Assembly: GCA_025331435.1 (NCBI GenBank)
Contig: JAIWNI010000237.1
Span: 1-18,372 of the forward strand
Source: Choanephora cucurbitarum
Taxonomy: Eukaryota; Mucoromycota; Mucoromycetes; Mucorales; Choanephoraceae
DNA length: 18,372 bases
Reading direction: 5' to 3'
Below the pieces are notes generated by a model. The model worked only from the letters and a program-made list of their open reading frames with translations, was not told the DNA's origin and did not search any database. Positions 17,773 through 18,372 of the stretch are shown in pieces (positions within the stretch are counted from its first letter, which is position 1; each line of letters begins with the position of its first letter). The position numbers and the translations under genes were made by a program.

Positions 17773-18372
17773 CTCCCCCTTTTTTTCATTTAATAAACAA
17801 AATCTTATTTTTTATCAAACTTTCTATACAAAAGCTAGTCTTTGCAAAGTAATATATAAGCTTACTGGAATACAACTCTAAAGATATATAAATTTAAAAA
17901 CAGAGGAATCATCCATAAGAAACCCTTATATATAAGCAACAGAAACTATCTATCAGGAATTACTCTAATAAAAGGGACTTATCCTATAGAAACTAAATAT
18001 TTGAGTTATTCTAACCTAGTGTTCAGAAACTATCGAAAATCTACATTATAGAACTAGAGTTACTCTTTATTACTCAGAGAGACTATCTATTCTTATTATT
18101 ATTATTGAACAGACGTTATCGAGACAATTATTTGACTTGAGTTAGTCTTTCTTTATATTCTTATTGCATACTTTGACTGCGAGAGTTATTCGCTGAATCA
18201 TCAGACGGAGCTATCTCCAATTCTAAGACCTAGCTCTTTTATTCTTCTTAAACTACTCACAAATCAGTTCGCTACTCACAGCATGGTGCTCATTGCAAAC
18301 TATAAATCATACCTTTCAAATATAAACCCAGATACTACAACTACTGTCGAAGTTACACATTTTTCATTGTTG
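17773..18372. other. AT-rich non-coding end of window
   Basis: About 600 bp without a supported ORF on either strand. Short phrases recur irregularly (GAAACTATC, GAGTTATTC or GAGTTACTC, ACTATCTAT). It may be a 5' leader or an LTR whose element continues beyond the window; the window alone cannot decide. Confidence 0.4.

Noticed and set aside
1..18372. tRNA, rRNA and CRISPR features
   Set aside because: No A-box/B-box pair with a foldable acceptor, no rRNA-like block and no regularly spaced repeats were seen on either strand.

Overview
The window looks like transposon-rich DNA from a filamentous fungus, most likely an early-diverging Mucoromycota-type species. The reasons are AT-rich spacers, very short GT-AG introns (46 to 70 nt) that join reading frames exactly, and the mix of a Helitron and Ty3/gypsy-class elements. 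This placement is inferred from gene style, not from a marker gene.

Layout. 65-801 (-): a possible two-exon gene of unknown function. 802-2056: AT-rich spacer with no convincing gene. 2130-3041 (+): an intact three-exon gene of 261 codons, unknown function, with its own TATA box. 3261-7456 (+): a nearly full-length but dead Helitron RepHel gene. Its parts are a Zn-type N-terminus, a Helitron_like_N region, an HUH/Y2 Rep domain and a Pif1-like helicase. It has five introns, seven frameshifts and a mutated HUH motif. 7457-8012: spacer with T-rich tracts and a perfect hairpin. 8013-9377 (+): a 5'-truncated Ty3/gypsy integrase broken by six frameshifts, followed by about 1.1 kb of T-rich non-coding DNA.

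10521-16388 (-): a complete Ty3/gypsy LTR retrotransposon. It has two 426-bp LTRs, a PBS of initiator tRNA-Met type, a polypurine tract, and gag, protease, RT, RNase H and integrase in order, followed by an acidic tail and a basic tail. It carries five in-frame stops and eight frameshifts, so this copy is non-autonomous. The last 65 or so codons of its polyprotein lie inside the 3' LTR. It inserted into an older plus-strand reading frame whose two sides can still be seen (about 10486-10520 and 16393-16594).

16595-18372: non-coding DNA. It holds a 64-bp-period direct repeat, an inverted-repeat pair that looks like a small non-coding element (16849-17345), abutting palindromes, a perfect 14-bp hairpin, and a TATA-like box near 17765 with no ORF after it.

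The points most worth following are: an intact gene beside a dead Helitron; a retrotransposon ORF that runs through its own polypurine tract into the LTR and ends in a basic, NLS-like tail; LTR differences concentrated in the last 40 bp; and a strong excess of +1 frameshifts (18 of 21) across three unrelated decayed ORFs. That last pattern could be biological or could be a sequencing artefact. I saw no tRNA, rRNA or CRISPR array.
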